Translations under genes and position numbers: made by a program
Origin: Mesorhizobium sp. B2-7-2
Lineage (GTDB): Bacteria > Pseudomonadota > Alphaproteobacteria > Rhizobiales > Rhizobiaceae
Direction of reading: 5' to 3'
NCBI RefSeq assembly: GCF_006440775.1
Contig: NZ_VFTZ01000003.1
Coordinates: 62,001 to 126,000, forward strand
DNA: 64,000 nt
The notes under the pieces: model-generated
Database searches by the model: none
What the model was told of the DNA's origin: nothing
What the model saw: the letters and a program-made list of their open reading frames with translations, nothing else
In this document: positions 54,662-64,000 of the stretch, piece by piece
How the letters are laid out: every line of letters begins with the position of its first letter
How positions within the stretch are numbered: position 1 is the first letter of the stretch

Positions 54662-55564
54662 CTAGAATGTCTTGGCACCTGTGACCGGCAGTCTCACCCC
54701 GTAGAGGGATGTCGTTCCGCAAATGTACAGGTAATTCCGCTTCGGACCCCCGAAACAAACATTGGCTACGACTTCCGGCACTTTGATTTTACCGACCGGT
54801 GTATAACAATGGACACTGTCTCCTGCGCTCGTCCATATGCGACCATCGGTATCGAGCCTCAGCCCATCGAAAAATCCGCTTGTGGCTTCGGCGAATACGC
54901 CGCCGTCAATGAGTTTCTCATCTAGGACCGCGAATTTGCGAATATGGCGCGGTCCATCCGTGCGATGTGAGGCGCCGGTATCGACAATATAGAGGGTCTT
55001 TTCGTCTGGGGAGAATGCTATTCCATTGGGCTGGACGAAATCGTCCGCCACGACGCTCAGGCTGCCCGTCTCAGGATCGAGGCGATAGACGAAGTTGCCG
55101 GCCTGTTCGCTTTCTCCTTTGTTGCCCTCATAGTCGGAATCGATCCCGTAGGTCGGGTCGGTGAACCACAGGCTCCCGTCGGACCTCTCGACGACATCGT
55201 TGGGACTGTTCAGCCGCTTGCCTTCGAAGCGATCGGCGAGAGTGATGACCGTGCCGTCGACCTCGGTGCGGGAGACCCGCCGCCCGCCATGCTCACATGT
55301 GACCAGACGCCCAGCCCGGTCGACCGTATTGCCATTGGAATGACCAGAAGGGTGTCGAAACACCGAGACCTGGCCGTTGCATTCGTCATAACGGAGCATG
55401 CGATCGTTCGGGATGTCAGACCAGACCAAGTAGCGGCCAGCCGGAAAATAGGCCGGGCCCTCCGCCCATCGGCAGTCGCTGAACAGCATATCGAGCCTGG
55501 CCGTTCCGATGAACAGCCGGGCGAAGCGGGGATCTAGAATTTCAAAGACAGTCTCGCGATCCAT
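54662..55564 (-). CDS. SMP-30/gluconolactonase-family hydrolase
   Basis: 300 residues from the ATG at 55564 (GGAG upstream); a longer frame reaches 55729. Beta-propeller motifs: EGPAYFPAGRYLVWSDIPNDRMLRYD with the metal Glu, NSPNDVVERSDGSLWFTDPTYG with the metal Asn, and FFDGLRLDTDGRIW. The family hydrolyses sugar lactones. It is divergent from the sugar ABC transporter at 55721 and probably under the same regulator. Confidence 0.92.
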   Translation of the reverse strand: MDRETVFEILDPRFARLFIGTARLDMLFSDCRWAEGPAYFPAGRYLVWSDIPNDRMLRYDECNGQVSVFRHPSGHSNGNTVDRAGRLVTCEHGGRRVSRTEVDGTVITLADRFEGKRLNSPNDVVERSDGSLWFTDPTYGIDSDYEGNKGESEQAGNFVYRLDPETGSLSVVADDFVQPNGIAFSPDEKTLYIVDTGASHRTDGPRHIRKFAVLDEKLIDGGVFAEATSGFFDGLRLDTDGRIWTSAGDSVHCYTPVGKIKVPEVVANVCFGGPKRNYLYICGTTSLYGVRLPVTGAKTF

Positions 55565-55612
55565 CGAGTGCGCTCCTGCATTGAATACGAGATGCCGCAT
55601 TAACCGCCCTCT

Positions 55613-55629
55613 TGTCAACTCAACTGACA
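55613..55629. promoter_or_regulatory. Candidate operator in the lactonase-ABC divergent region
   Basis: TGTCA and TGACA are separated by 7 bp, giving an inverted repeat in the 156-bp gap between the divergent lactonase and transporter genes. It is a candidate site for the GntR regulator; alone it is weak. Confidence 0.35.
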
Positions 55630-55720
55630 TACTGTACCTCAGATACGGCGCCGGCTGCCCTGGCGAGGCGGCGATGCAGACCCGGGTGAATCGTTCAATC
55701 TCTTTTTTTGGGAGGAATTT

Positions 55721-56743
55721 ATGAACCATCTCACAGCGCTGCTTTCCGCAGCGGTGCTTTCCTCATGCTTGGTCGGTCCGGCGCTTGCCGATACGTCCGG
55801 CAAGAAGATCGCGCTTTCCAATGGTTACGCCGGCAATTCCTGGCGTCAGAGCATGCTCGAAAGCTGGAAGAAGATCGGCGACAAGGCCGTTGCCGACAAG
55901 GTCATCGGCGCCGCCGACGCCTTCACAACGGCCGCCAAGGAAGCGCCGCAGCAGGCAGCACAGATTCAGAACCTGATCTTGCAGGGCTACGACGCCATCG
56001 TGCTGAACGCCCTGTCGCCAGACGCTCTCAACGGCTCCGTCAAGCAGGCTTGCGATGCCGGCATCATCGTCGTCGCCTTCGACGGGCTCGTGACCGAGCC
56101 ATGTGCCTACAAGGTGACCGTCGACCTCGCCGAGACCTACGGCGCCGAGCAGGTCCGGCAGATGGCCAAGCGCCTGCCGAATGGCGGGAACATTCTCTAC
56201 ATCCGCGGTGTGGCGGGAACCAGCATCGACGACGACATCACCAAGGGCGTGCTGCGCGAGATCGAAAAGCACCCCAACCTCAAGATCGTCAGCACCGTTC
56301 ACGGCGACTGGGATCAGACGACCGCCCAGAAGGCTGTAACCGGCGTATTGCCTTCCCTGCCTGACATCGCCGGCATCATCGACCAGGGTGGCGACGGCTA
56401 CGGCACGGCCGAGGCGTTCCGTTCGGCCGGCCGGCCGCTTCCCATAATTATGCTCGGCAATCGCAAGGACGAACTGGTCTGGTGGAAGGAGCAGATCAAG
56501 ACCAACGGCAACTACGATACATGGTCGGCTTCGGAGGCTCCGGGCATGGCGACATTCGCCTTCTGGGTGGCTCAACAGGTCCTCGACGGCAAGGACGTCC
56601 CCAAGGAAGTGCCGATGGACATCCTGTTCGTCGACAAGTCGTCCCTGGATGCCCAGATCGCCGCGACGCCGGACGGCGGTGTCGCCAATGTCGAATATTC
56701 GCAGGATGACGTGGTCAAGGCTATCGCCGCGGCCAAGAAATAG
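55721..56743 (+). CDS. Sugar ABC transporter periplasmic binding protein (ribose-type)
   Basis: 340 residues with a clear signal peptide (LTALLSAAVLSSCLVGPALAD). The type-1 periplasmic fold shows in NLILQGYDAIVLNALSPDAL, GIIVVAFDGLVTEPCAYKV and IIDQGGDGYGTAEAFRSAGR. GGGAGG precedes the ATG. First gene of the ABC operon 55721-60167. Substrate probably a sugar or sugar acid; unidentified. Confidence 0.92.
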   Translation: MNHLTALLSAAVLSSCLVGPALADTSGKKIALSNGYAGNSWRQSMLESWKKIGDKAVADKVIGAADAFTTAAKEAPQQAAQIQNLILQGYDAIVLNALSPDALNGSVKQACDAGIIVVAFDGLVTEPCAYKVTVDLAETYGAEQVRQMAKRLPNGGNILYIRGVAGTSIDDDITKGVLREIEKHPNLKIVSTVHGDWDQTTAQKAVTGVLPSLPDIAGIIDQGGDGYGTAEAFRSAGRPLPIIMLGNRKDELVWWKEQIKTNGNYDTWSASEAPGMATFAFWVAQQVLDGKDVPKEVPMDILFVDKSSLDAQIAATPDGGVANVEYSQDDVVKAIAAAKK

Positions 56744-56761
56744 ACTTCAGGAGCCGTAGGG

Positions 56762-58225
56762 ATGACCGCCGGGAAAACCTCGATCGTCGCTTTTTCGGCG
56801 GTCGCCAAAGCCTATGGCAACGTCAAGGCGCTCAACGGCGTCGACTTCGTTGTCGACGCTGGCGAGTGCGTCGGTTTGGTCGGCCACAATGGCGCCGGCA
56901 AGTCCACTTTGGTGAACGCAATTGCCGGCACGATAGGGACGGACGCAGGCCGTCGAACCATCGCCGGCCAGGATTTAACCGAACATTCCGTTGTGCTCGC
57001 CCACAAACTTGGCGTGCGCTGTGTCTTCCAGGAACTGTCTCTTTGTCCCAATCTAACGGTCGCGGAAAACGCGCGCATAAGCCATCCTTCGCTGACCGGC
57101 TGGGGATCGCTGCGTCGCGCCGACGCGCTGATTGTCGCCAAGCTCGACGATATTTTCCCCGGACATGGTATCCGGGGCGACCAGATCGTTGGCGATCTCT
57201 CCATCGGCCGGCGGCAGATGGTGGAAGTCGCCCGCGTGTTTACGCAAAGCGTCGACCCTATCAGGCTGGTTATCCTCGACGAGCCGACTTCGTCGCTCGA
57301 CAGCCATGCTTCCGCGCAGCTTCTCGCCTATGTCCGCCGCGCGGTGGCGACCGGGGTCAGCTGCATCTTCATCTCGCACCTTCTCAACGAGGTCCTGGCT
57401 TCGACAGACCGCATCGTTGTGATGCGCGACGGCAAGGTTGCCGTCACCGGGGCGACGATCGATTTCGATCGCGAGAAACTCGTCGCGGCAATGGTCGGCA
57501 TCGTCAGCGCCCGCCAGAATTCAGTGGCGAAGCAGCGGCGGGGCGATGCTCCGCTGCGTGTCGCCGTTCACAAGAAGCATGGTGCCGCCGGCAACGATCT
57601 CGACGCCAAGGCGGGTGAGATCATCGGTCTCTCCGGTCTGGCAGCGCACGGACAAAGCAATCTGTTGGTTCGGATATTCCAAGCGGCGAGCCGGCGCGAT
57701 CGGGGGGTGGACGTCACGGCCACCGTGGCGGTGGTCGCAGGCGACCGGCAGACGGACGGCGTGTTTCCGTTATGGTCCGTGCTCGAGAACATCGCTGTTC
57801 GTTCGCTGTCGGCGCTGAGTTCCTACGCGCTGATCTCCCAGGAGAAGCAGCGGGCGATGGGTGAGACCTGGCGGCAGCGCCTCGGCATACGCACGCCCGA
57901 CCTCGGCAATTCGATCCTGTCCCTATCAGGCGGCAACCAGCAGAAGGCGCTTTTTGCGCGCGCACTCGCGTCGGATGCCCAGATCATCCTGATGGACGAC
58001 CCGATGCGAGGTGTCGACATCGCGACCAAGCTCGAAGTCTATGCCCTGATCCAGGAGGAAGCCGCAAAGGGCCGGACGTTCATCTGGTACACGACCGAGT
58101 TCGAGGAACTTGAGAACTGCGATCGTGTCTATGTGCTGCGCAACGGCAAGATCGTAGCCGCGCTCGACCACGATGAGGTCAATGAGCAGAATGTAATCCG
58201 GTCCTCATTCGGAGAGGCCGCATGA
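56762..58225 (+). CDS. Sugar ABC transporter ATPase (RbsA/MglA type)
   Basis: 487 residues with two ABC cassettes. Domain 1: Walker [12 protein letters not shown] and Walker [13 protein letters not shown]; the signature is altered ([14 protein letters not shown]). Domain 2: signature [15 protein letters not shown] and Walker [13 protein letters not shown], but its Walker A is replaced by GLAAHGQSN, as often in this family. It ends overlapping the permease start by 4 bp. Confidence 0.93.
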   Translation: MTAGKTSIVAFSAVAKAYGNVKALNGVDFVVDAGECVGLVGHNGAGKSTLVNAIAGTIGTDAGRRTIAGQDLTEHSVVLAHKLGVRCVFQELSLCPNLTVAENARISHPSLTGWGSLRRADALIVAKLDDIFPGHGIRGDQIVGDLSIGRRQMVEVARVFTQSVDPIRLVILDEPTSSLDSHASAQLLAYVRRAVATGVSCIFISHLLNEVLASTDRIVVMRDGKVAVTGATIDFDREKLVAAMVGIVSARQNSVAKQRRGDAPLRVAVHKKHGAAGNDLDAKAGEIIGLSGLAAHGQSNLLVRIFQAASRRDRGVDVTATVAVVAGDRQTDGVFPLWSVLENIAVRSLSALSSYALISQEKQRAMGETWRQRLGIRTPDLGNSILSLSGGNQQKALFARALASDAQIILMDDPMRGVDIATKLEVYALIQEEAAKGRTFIWYTTEFEELENCDRVYVLRNGKIVAALDHDEVNEQNVIRSSFGEAA

Positions 58226-59205
58226 GCTCTACCGCCTCGGCTCGCCCAGTCAATCGAACCAGCCCGGCCCGGTGGTTCGACCTGTCCCCGACGCTGCTAC
58301 GCACGGCCTTGCCGTTCGTGTCGCTGGCGCTGATGCTAGCCGCCATCGGTTGGCTCAATCCGCGCGCCATCAGCTACATGGGGTTCAACCTCATGCTCAG
58401 CCTGGCGATCCCGGTCGCGCTGGCGACGATCGCGCAAATGTTCGTCATCACGGTCAACGAACTGGATCTCTCGGCGGGCTTCTTCATTTCGTTCATCGCA
58501 TCGGTTTCGGTCACGATGCTGCACGACACGCCGCTTCTCGGTATCGCCGTCATCGCTGGAGCCGTCTTTGTCTACGCGGCGATCGGCGCGCTGATCCATC
58601 TGCGCAACCTGCCATCCATCGTCGTCACGCTCGGCATGGCCTTCGTCTGGCAGGGGCTGGCCCTGATGGTCCTTCCGCAGCCTGGCGGCAAGGCGCCAGC
58701 CTGGCTGCAATCATTTATGGCGGTTCATGTGCCCTTTGTTCCGTTTCCCATTGTCGCGGCCGCCGCCATTGCTCTGGTGGTCCACCTTGCGTTGATGAAA
58801 ACGAGTTACGGCGCCGTCCTGCGCGGCATTGGCGGCAACCAGGCGGCCGTGGCCCGGGCCGGCTGGTCGATCCTGCATGCCAAAGTGCTCGCCTTCACGC
58901 TTGCCGGCGTGTTCGGGGTGCTGTCGGCGCTGACCCTGGTAGGCCTTTCGACCGCCGGCGACGCGAACATCGGCGCCGGCTATACGCTGCTCGCCATCGC
59001 CGGCGTCATCCTGGGCGGCGGCGAGTTTATGGGCGGGCGCGTGTCCGCCATGGGAGCGGTGGCCGGCGCGCTGACGCTGACGCTGGCGTCCGCGTCGCTC
59101 CTGTCCTTCATGCACATTCCGACCGACTGGCAGACCGGCGCCAATGGCGTGATTCTTATCGTCGTGCTGGCTCTGCGCGCCATGATCGAGAGGCGCCCCA
59201 AATGA
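58222..59205 (+). CDS. Sugar ABC transporter permease A (RbsC-like)
   Basis: 327 residues, about ten membrane helices (for example [18 protein letters not shown]). The coupling motif text [15 protein letters not shown] and the end [18 protein letters not shown] are typical of BPD_transp_2 permeases. Overlaps both neighbours by 4 bp. Confidence 0.93.
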   Translation: MSSTASARPVNRTSPARWFDLSPTLLRTALPFVSLALMLAAIGWLNPRAISYMGFNLMLSLAIPVALATIAQMFVITVNELDLSAGFFISFIASVSVTMLHDTPLLGIAVIAGAVFVYAAIGALIHLRNLPSIVVTLGMAFVWQGLALMVLPQPGGKAPAWLQSFMAVHVPFVPFPIVAAAAIALVVHLALMKTSYGAVLRGIGGNQAAVARAGWSILHAKVLAFTLAGVFGVLSALTLVGLSTAGDANIGAGYTLLAIAGVILGGGEFMGGRVSAMGAVAGALTLTLASASLLSFMHIPTDWQTGANGVILIVVLALRAMIERRPK

Positions 59206-60167
59206 ACGCGCTCCGAATGAACGCATTCGTCAGGACGCTGCCGGCTAGGCCGTGGATATGGTCCTTCATCGGTGCCGCAATCGTCTTCCTCGCATCGCTC
59301 CTCATTACCGGGGGCGCGGGCGCGGGCGGCATCGTCGTGGCGGCCCTTTCGCTGGCGTCCTTCGCGGTGGTGGTCGGCATGGGGCAGATGTTTGTCATGT
59401 CGCTCGGCCCCGGCAATGTCGATCTGTCGCTGCCGGCCAACATCGGCCTTGCCAGCGCCATCGCCATGAAGGTGATGAACGGGTCGGACAGCATGATCGC
59501 GGCCGGCATCGTTGCGGCGTTGGCCAGCGGCATGCTGATTGGCCTGATAAACTACGGGCTGATCCGCACGCTGCGCATTCCACCAATCATCGCCACCCTG
59601 TCGACGAGCTTCATCGTCCAATCGATAGACATCAGCTATGGCCGCGGCCTTCAGGTAAAGCCGCCGCCCGGATTTGCCGGCTTCACCGATCTTCGTTTGC
59701 TTGGCCTGCCGGTGTTCGTACTGGTCATCATTGTCGCTTCGATCATAGCGGCGATTGTGCTTGGGAGGACCATCTTCGGACGCTCGGTCCTGGCGATCGG
59801 TCAAAATATGCGTGCCGCGTGGCTCGCCGGCATCAAGGTCCAGCGCATCCGCGCCGTCACCTACGTGCTGTGCAGCGCGCTCGGCGGCCTGAGCGGCGCT
59901 CTGCTGGCGGCCTATTTTCGCGGATCTTCCACGGATATCGGCAACGAGTATCTACTCATGTCGATCGCCGTCGTCGTCATCGGCGGCACCTCGGTCGCCG
60001 GCGGGCGCGCCAACTTGCCAGGCCTGTGGGGCGCAGCTCTGTTCCTCGTGCTGCTCCAGGTCATGCTCAATACGTTCGGCGCCGATGCCAGCGTCCGCCT
60101 GGTCACCACGGGTTTCGTCATTATCGCCGTCATTACGGCAGCGGGCGGCCGGGTGGCCGAACGCTGA
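59202..60167 (+). CDS. Sugar ABC transporter permease B (RbsC-like)
   Basis: 321 residues from the ATG at 59202 (ATGA overlap with permease A). Helices such as SFIGAAIVFLASLLITGG and the motif SVLAIGQNMRAAWLAGIKV mark the BPD_transp_2 family. Two different permease genes imply a heterodimeric channel, as in a subset of CUT2 transporters. Confidence 0.92.
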   Translation: MNALRMNAFVRTLPARPWIWSFIGAAIVFLASLLITGGAGAGGIVVAALSLASFAVVVGMGQMFVMSLGPGNVDLSLPANIGLASAIAMKVMNGSDSMIAAGIVAALASGMLIGLINYGLIRTLRIPPIIATLSTSFIVQSIDISYGRGLQVKPPPGFAGFTDLRLLGLPVFVLVIIVASIIAAIVLGRTIFGRSVLAIGQNMRAAWLAGIKVQRIRAVTYVLCSALGGLSGALLAAYFRGSSTDIGNEYLLMSIAVVVIGGTSVAGGRANLPGLWGAALFLVLLQVMLNTFGADASVRLVTTGFVIIAVITAAGGRVAER

Positions 60168-60184
60168 GCCAAAAAGGAAATACC

Positions 60185-61003
60185 GTGTTCAAGCCAAACG
60201 AATTGAAGAGGCGTCTCGCCGCCGGGGAACAATTGCTCGGGGCCTGGATTGCCACCGGCAGCGCCACCGTAGTCGAGATCATGGGCAATGCCGGTTTCGA
60301 CTTTCTGCTTATCGACCTCGAACATGGCCAGGGCGAGCTCAACGACTTGGTTCATATGCTGCGCGCCGCCGAAAACACCGGCACACGCTGTATCGTTCGG
60401 GTGCCGTGGAACGATCCGGTGACGCTCAAGCGAGTGCTCGACGCCGGCGTCGACAGCGTCATGGTTCCAATGGTCGAGACCGAGGCCGAGGCCGCTGCGG
60501 CGGTGCGCGCCTGCCATTATCCGCCGCATGGTTCGCGTGGCTATGCGGCGCCGCTGGTGCGGGCTTCGAACTATGGCCTGGTGAAGGACTACATCCATAT
60601 CGCCAACGAGAATCTTCTCTTGATTGTGCAGATCGAGAGCGCGTCGGCCGCCGCAAAGGCCGGAGAAATTGCCGTCGTCGAGGGCATCGACATGGTCTTT
60701 GTCGGCGTCAACGATCTTGCCGGATCGATTGGAAGACTGGAGCAACTCGATCAACGGGACGTACGTGATCTGGTCGCCCAGGCCGAAAGCCAGGTTCGCG
60801 CATCGAACCGTTGGCTGGGCACCGTTCCGAGCGCCGGCGCAACTTGGGATGAACTGCTTGCTGCCGGCTACAATCTTTTGCCCATCACCAGCGACGTGAC
60901 CCTGCTGCGCGACGCTGCCGCCGATCTCGTGCGCGTGCAACGCGGCAAGCGTACCGGCGATCTGTCCGAGCCCGCGAGATCTAAGGCCCAGAGCGGATAT
61001 TAG
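60185..61003 (+). CDS. HpcH/HpaI-family aldolase
   Basis: 272 residues from a GTG at 60185 (AAAGGAAA upstream). The class-II pyruvate aldolase pattern is clear: NAGFDFLLIDLEHGQGE with the catalytic His/Glu, VMVPMVETEAEAAAAVRACHYPP, GSRGYA and VQIESASAAAKAGEIA, then FVGVNDLAGSIG. It cleaves 2-keto-3-deoxy sugar acids to pyruvate and an aldehyde. With the lactonase, it suits a sugar-acid pathway. Confidence 0.92.
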   Translation: MFKPNELKRRLAAGEQLLGAWIATGSATVVEIMGNAGFDFLLIDLEHGQGELNDLVHMLRAAENTGTRCIVRVPWNDPVTLKRVLDAGVDSVMVPMVETEAEAAAAVRACHYPPHGSRGYAAPLVRASNYGLVKDYIHIANENLLLIVQIESASAAAKAGEIAVVEGIDMVFVGVNDLAGSIGRLEQLDQRDVRDLVAQAESQVRASNRWLGTVPSAGATWDELLAAGYNLLPITSDVTLLRDAAADLVRVQRGKRTGDLSEPARSKAQSGY

Positions 61004-61008
61004 ACACA

Positions 61009-62409
61009 ATGGACCGTGCAACGCGAGAAGCCTTTCTTCATGCGCTCAAGGACACGCTCGGCTCGGGTGCATTGATCGGCGAGGACGTCCCGACCCGCAA
61101 CGAGCAAGACTGGAGCGCGCTTTCCGTGCGGCCGCTTGCCGTGATCCGTCCAACGACGCCCGAAGCCGTGGCGACCGCCATGCGACTGTGTCATGCGCAT
61201 CGCGTGGCAGTGGTGCCTCAAGGTGGACTGACGGGTCTGGCCGGCGGTGCCAGGCCGATCGAGGGGGCCGTCGTTATCTCGCTGGAGCGGTTCACGGGTA
61301 TCGAAGAGATCGATCGCAACTCCTCGACGATCACCGTTCGGGCCGGAACACCGCTGGAAGTCGTGCAGCAAGCGGCGGATGATGCCGGTTTTTTCTTCGC
61401 GCTGGACCTTGGGTCGCGCGGGTCCTGCACGATCGGCGGCAATCTCGGGACAAATGCCGGAGGCAACCGGGTTCTGCGTTATGGCATGATGCGTGAATTG
61501 GTCCTTGGCATTGAAGTGGTGTTGCCAGATGGGACGCTTGTCAGCAGCCTCAACAAAATGCTCAAGAACAATGCCGGCTACGACCTGAAACAGCTTTTTA
61601 TCGGCAGCGAGGGCACGCTCGGCATAATCACCCGTGTCGTGTTGCGCCTGCACCCGAAACCCAAAAGCATCATGGCCGCGATGGTAGCTTTGGACAGCTA
61701 CGAGCATGTTCTCAGTCTGCTGGCCAGTGTCAGGGGTAATCTCGGCCCGCTGCTTTCGGCATTCGAAGTCATGTGGAAAGACTATTGGGACGTCGCAACC
61801 GGACGAGTACCGGGCGTGCGTAATCCGGTGCCAGGCAATCATCGATTCACCGTTCTTTTGGAGGCGCAGGGCAACGATGCCGAGAATGATCCTGCCCGCT
61901 TTCAGGAAGCGCTCGAAGGAACGATTGAGGCTGGCATGGTCACCGACGCCGCAATCGCCAGCTCGCTTTCGGACGTGAAGGACTTCTGGCAAACGCGTGA
62001 TGCCGCCGGGGAATTCAAAAAGGTGCTGGGGCCTCATCTCTCCTTCGATATCGGCCTGCCGGTCGCGACAATGGATCACTTTGCCATCGAATGCCGCGCG
62101 GCCCTGCTTGGTGATGTCGATGGCTGCCGATCATACTACTATGGGCACATAGCCGACGGAAACATGCACATCATCGCAAATGTCCCGGCTCTGGCCCAAC
62201 AGCCGGCCGACCAGATCAACGAAGTGATCTACAATCTCGTCAAGAAACATGGCGGAACGATTTCCGCCGAGCATGGCATAGGGCTGACCAAGAAAGCCCA
62301 CCTAGCGCTAACCCGCAGCGCCGAAGAGATAGCGGTAATGCGCTTGATAAAACGCGCTCTAGATCCCGCCGGCGTGCTCAATCCGGGCAAGGTTTTCGAC
62401 ATGGGGTAA
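61009..62409 (+). CDS. FAD-linked oxidase (GlcD/D-lactate dehydrogenase type)
   Basis: 466 residues. PCMH-type FAD-binding domain: VVPQGGLTGLAGGARPI, LGSRGSCTIGGNLGTNAGGNRV, FIGSEGTLGIITRVVL. C-terminal FAD-oxidase domain with YYGHIADGNMHI (metal His) and SAEHGIGLTKKAHL. It oxidises a 2-hydroxy acid to the keto acid. It follows the aldolase gene by 5 bp and may oxidise a product such as a hydroxy acid. Confidence 0.93.
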   Translation: MDRATREAFLHALKDTLGSGALIGEDVPTRNEQDWSALSVRPLAVIRPTTPEAVATAMRLCHAHRVAVVPQGGLTGLAGGARPIEGAVVISLERFTGIEEIDRNSSTITVRAGTPLEVVQQAADDAGFFFALDLGSRGSCTIGGNLGTNAGGNRVLRYGMMRELVLGIEVVLPDGTLVSSLNKMLKNNAGYDLKQLFIGSEGTLGIITRVVLRLHPKPKSIMAAMVALDSYEHVLSLLASVRGNLGPLLSAFEVMWKDYWDVATGRVPGVRNPVPGNHRFTVLLEAQGNDAENDPARFQEALEGTIEAGMVTDAAIASSLSDVKDFWQTRDAAGEFKKVLGPHLSFDIGLPVATMDHFAIECRAALLGDVDGCRSYYYGHIADGNMHIIANVPALAQQPADQINEVIYNLVKKHGGTISAEHGIGLTKKAHLALTRSAEEIAVMRLIKRALDPAGVLNPGKVFDMG

Positions 62410-62621
62410 ACCCTTATCCGCCCCGCGCCAGTTGCCGGGTCGGGCACAAGGTGCTCCGTTGACCCACGTCGCAAAATCTTGAGTCTTGTTCTGCGACGGC
62501 GTTCGATCCGATCTCGTCGCAAGATCTATCAAATGCCATTGCGTCGGCGTATGCACTGCGCACGCCGCCCCGCGATTGAATTTGTGGGAATGGTGGTACT
62601 CTCCAATACCACTCTGCAGGG

Positions 62622-62783
62622 ATGGCTACCACTTACGAGGCTTACAGGCAGAGTTTGAAGGCTCACTATCAATCTCAACCTGGTTGGCTGTACAAGCCAT
62701 TCTGGGCGACGCGGCAGTCGGATGCCACCCGGGACGAGCTGGCAAACGCTGATGTTGCGCGATGGCGGCGCCGCTCGGTTTGA
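62622..62783 (+). CDS. Small hypothetical ORF
   Basis: 53 residues (MATTYEAYRQSLKAHYQSQP...). TGCAGGG lies just upstream. No family recognised. It occupies the gap 62410-62846 between convergent operons, where a small hairpin GTGGTA/TACCAC also lies (62594-62613). The remainder of the gap shows nothing else. Confidence 0.35.
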   Translation: MATTYEAYRQSLKAHYQSQPGWLYKPFWATRQSDATRDELANADVARWRRRSV

Positions 62784-62846
62784 CCGAGACTGGCGCCGCT
62801 GCTGCCGCGCCAGCTCATGAATGTCTGAAGGTCTGAATCTTGAGCT

Positions 62847-63806
62847 TCAGTAGGGCGAATCGGGAAAATAGAACTCTTCCGCATTGTCCTTGGTGATCAA
62901 GGGGCTGTCCAGGATGTAGCGCCCGCGAATCGGTGCCTGCGTCGCGGCGCGCATGGTGGTCAGCTCGATCGCCGGAATGATCAGGGTTGGCGGATAGAAG
63001 ATGTCGGCGTCGACGGCGCCGCCGCCGTCCTTGACCATCTTGACGACTTTGTTCATGCCGGAGCCGCCCAGAACCACGATCGGTTTCGGCCTATTGGCCT
63101 GCTTGATTGCCTCCATGGCGCCGAGCGCGGCATCGTCGTCGCCCGCCCACACGCCGTCGATGGCATCGAATTTCTGCAGGAAGTCCTGCATCACCTCGAA
63201 GCCCTTGTCCGGGTTCCAGTTGGCGAACTGCATGTCGAGGATCTGAACCTTCGAGCCCTCCAGTTCTTTTTTGAAGGCATCGATGCGGACATTGTCGATG
63301 GTGGTCGGAATGCCGCGCATGACCACGATCTTGGCGCCGTCTGGAAACTTCTTTTTGAAATACTGCCCCGCGATCACGCCGTATTGCGGGTTGTTGCCGC
63401 CGACATAGAGATCCTCGATACCTTCTTCCGCTAAGCCGCGATCGACGGTCGTTATGAAGACGCCTTGCGCCTTGGCCTGCTTCACCGGTTCGGTTAGGGG
63501 CTCGGATTCAAATGGCAAGATCACCAGCGCGTCGATGCCGCGCGCAACGAGATCCTCGACGTCGTTGACCTGCTTGGAAGCGTCGTTGGCTGCAGCGACC
63601 ACGAACTCGATGTCCGGGAAGGCCTTCTTCATCTGCTCGACGGTACGCTTGGTCTGGAAGTTGAGACCGCCGGTCCAGCCATGGGTTGCCGCCGGAATGG
63701 AAATGCCAATCGTTTTTCCACCCGCCGCCAAAGATATTTTCGGCATGCCTACGGCGCCGAGCGCGATCGCGATCGCTCCGCCCTTCAGGAATGTTCTCTT
63801 CTCCAC
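62847..63806 (-). CDS. Sugar ABC transporter periplasmic binding protein (ribose-type, second system)
   Basis: 319 residues from a GTG at 63806 (GAGGAG upstream). The leader KRTFLKGGAIAIALGAVGMPKISLAAGG is exported, possibly by Tat given its KR(T)FLK start, though the twin Arg is absent. Type-1 periplasmic fold: DVEDLVARGIDALVILPFES, and DAIDGVWAGDDDAALGAMEA. It precedes a permease gene that runs off the window. Distinct from the 55721 system. Confidence 0.9.
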   Translation of the reverse strand: MEKRTFLKGGAIAIALGAVGMPKISLAAGGKTIGISIPAATHGWTGGLNFQTKRTVEQMKKAFPDIEFVVAAANDASKQVNDVEDLVARGIDALVILPFESEPLTEPVKQAKAQGVFITTVDRGLAEEGIEDLYVGGNNPQYGVIAGQYFKKKFPDGAKIVVMRGIPTTIDNVRIDAFKKELEGSKVQILDMQFANWNPDKGFEVMQDFLQKFDAIDGVWAGDDDAALGAMEAIKQANRPKPIVVLGGSGMNKVVKMVKDGGGAVDADIFYPPTLIIPAIELTTMRAATQAPIRGRYILDSPLITKDNAEEFYFPDSPY

Positions 63807-63832
63807 GGTGTTCTCCTCTCTAGGATGGCGGG

Positions 63833-64000
63833 TCAGACCTCCCGGCGACCCTTCTGCAGATAAACGGCGATGATGATGATGATCCCCTGGAACGCACCGT
63901 TGAGATATGGACTGGCGAGCGCCGTGAGGTTCAGGATGTTGTCGATCAGGCCGAGGATCAGGACCCCGACGATCGACCCCCAAATGCGCCCGAAGCCGCC
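63833..64000 (-). CDS. Sugar ABC transporter permease (partial C-terminus)
   Basis: The reverse strand encodes the last ~55 residues of an RbsC-like permease: GRIWGSIVGVLILGLIDNIL and FQGIIIIIAVYLQKGRREV. The N-terminus lies beyond the right edge. It is upstream of, and probably co-transcribed with, the binding-protein gene. Confidence 0.88.
   Translation of the reverse strand, partial: GGFGRIWGSIVGVLILGLIDNILNLTALASPYLNGAFQGIIIIIAVYLQKGRREV

Noticed and set aside
58272..60167. Open frame covering permease A in another frame before permease B
   Set aside because: Only the last 321 codons (from 59202) are membrane-protein-like; the first part is Arg/His-rich shadow.
62575..62600. Possible second copy of the guaA end (GTGGGAAT)
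   Set aside because: Only 8 bp agree; not enough for an attachment-site duplication.

Overview
The window looks like an accessory region of a high-GC alphaproteobacterium in the Rhizobiales, most likely Mesorhizobium or a close relative. The evidence is a MucR-type zinc-finger regulator, DUF982 and DUF6894 small proteins, rhizobial-plasmid-type traC/traD/oriT/traA, repeated ribose-type sugar ABC systems, and a tyrosine integrase directly behind guaA. The guaA 3' end is the known target of the IntG class of Mesorhizobium ICE integrases. The assignment rests on gene content only.

Region 1 (1-6191) looks like core chromosome: partial aqpZ, an RsmB-type rRNA methyltransferase, a PaaI-type thioesterase, an 81-bp tandem palindromic repeat, an MTA/SAH nucleosidase, a MarR regulator with two matching operators and a divergent small gene, then guaA. 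Region 2 (6192-8110) is an integration module: candidate attL in the guaA end, TGACGG repeats that could be arm sites, the integrase, and a convergent AlpA/excisionase-like gene.

Region 3 (8579-21823) is a 13-kb catabolic cluster. It has a binding protein, two permeases, a PfkB kinase, an SDR dehydrogenase, a HAD phosphatase and an ABC ATPase. A protein fusing a PEP-hydrolase-like TIM barrel to an AAA/Fis regulator follows, then a reverse-strand half-barrel relative. A translationally overlapped pair corresponds to the two halves of tomato Tm-1, and a flavoprotein dehydrogenase ends the cluster. The substrate is unknown.

Region 4 (21967-32400) is patchwork: a two-gene operon of a PurF-like amidophosphoribosyltransferase whose catalytic Cys is Ser plus a HAD phosphatase; decayed transposases; a second integrase with a small HTH gene; a thermonuclease; a frameshifted DNA ligase; several short unknown genes; and a MucR regulator. 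Region 5 (32465-37939) is a phosphorelay: a hybrid histidine kinase with three GAF domains, an Hpt protein, and a response regulator fused to a ten-helix EamA/DMT transporter.

Region 6 (37986-45901) is a mosaic of tiny genes, phage-like debris, integrase remnants and several candidate structured RNAs. Region 7 (46090-53740) holds a VOC/WYL-regulator pair, a striking palindrome cluster, an ArdC remnant, the traD-traC-oriT-traA mobilisation unit, an AlpA-like gene, an XRE repressor with its operator touching the start codon, and a serine-recombinase remnant. No type IV secretion genes are present, so the unit looks mobilisable rather than self-transmissible within this window.

Region 8 (53842-64000) is a second sugar-acid catabolic locus: a GntR/FCD regulator, a divergent SMP-30 lactonase, a ribose-type ABC transporter, an HpcH/HpaI aldolase, a GlcD-type FAD dehydrogenase, and the start of another ribose-type ABC system on the reverse strand.
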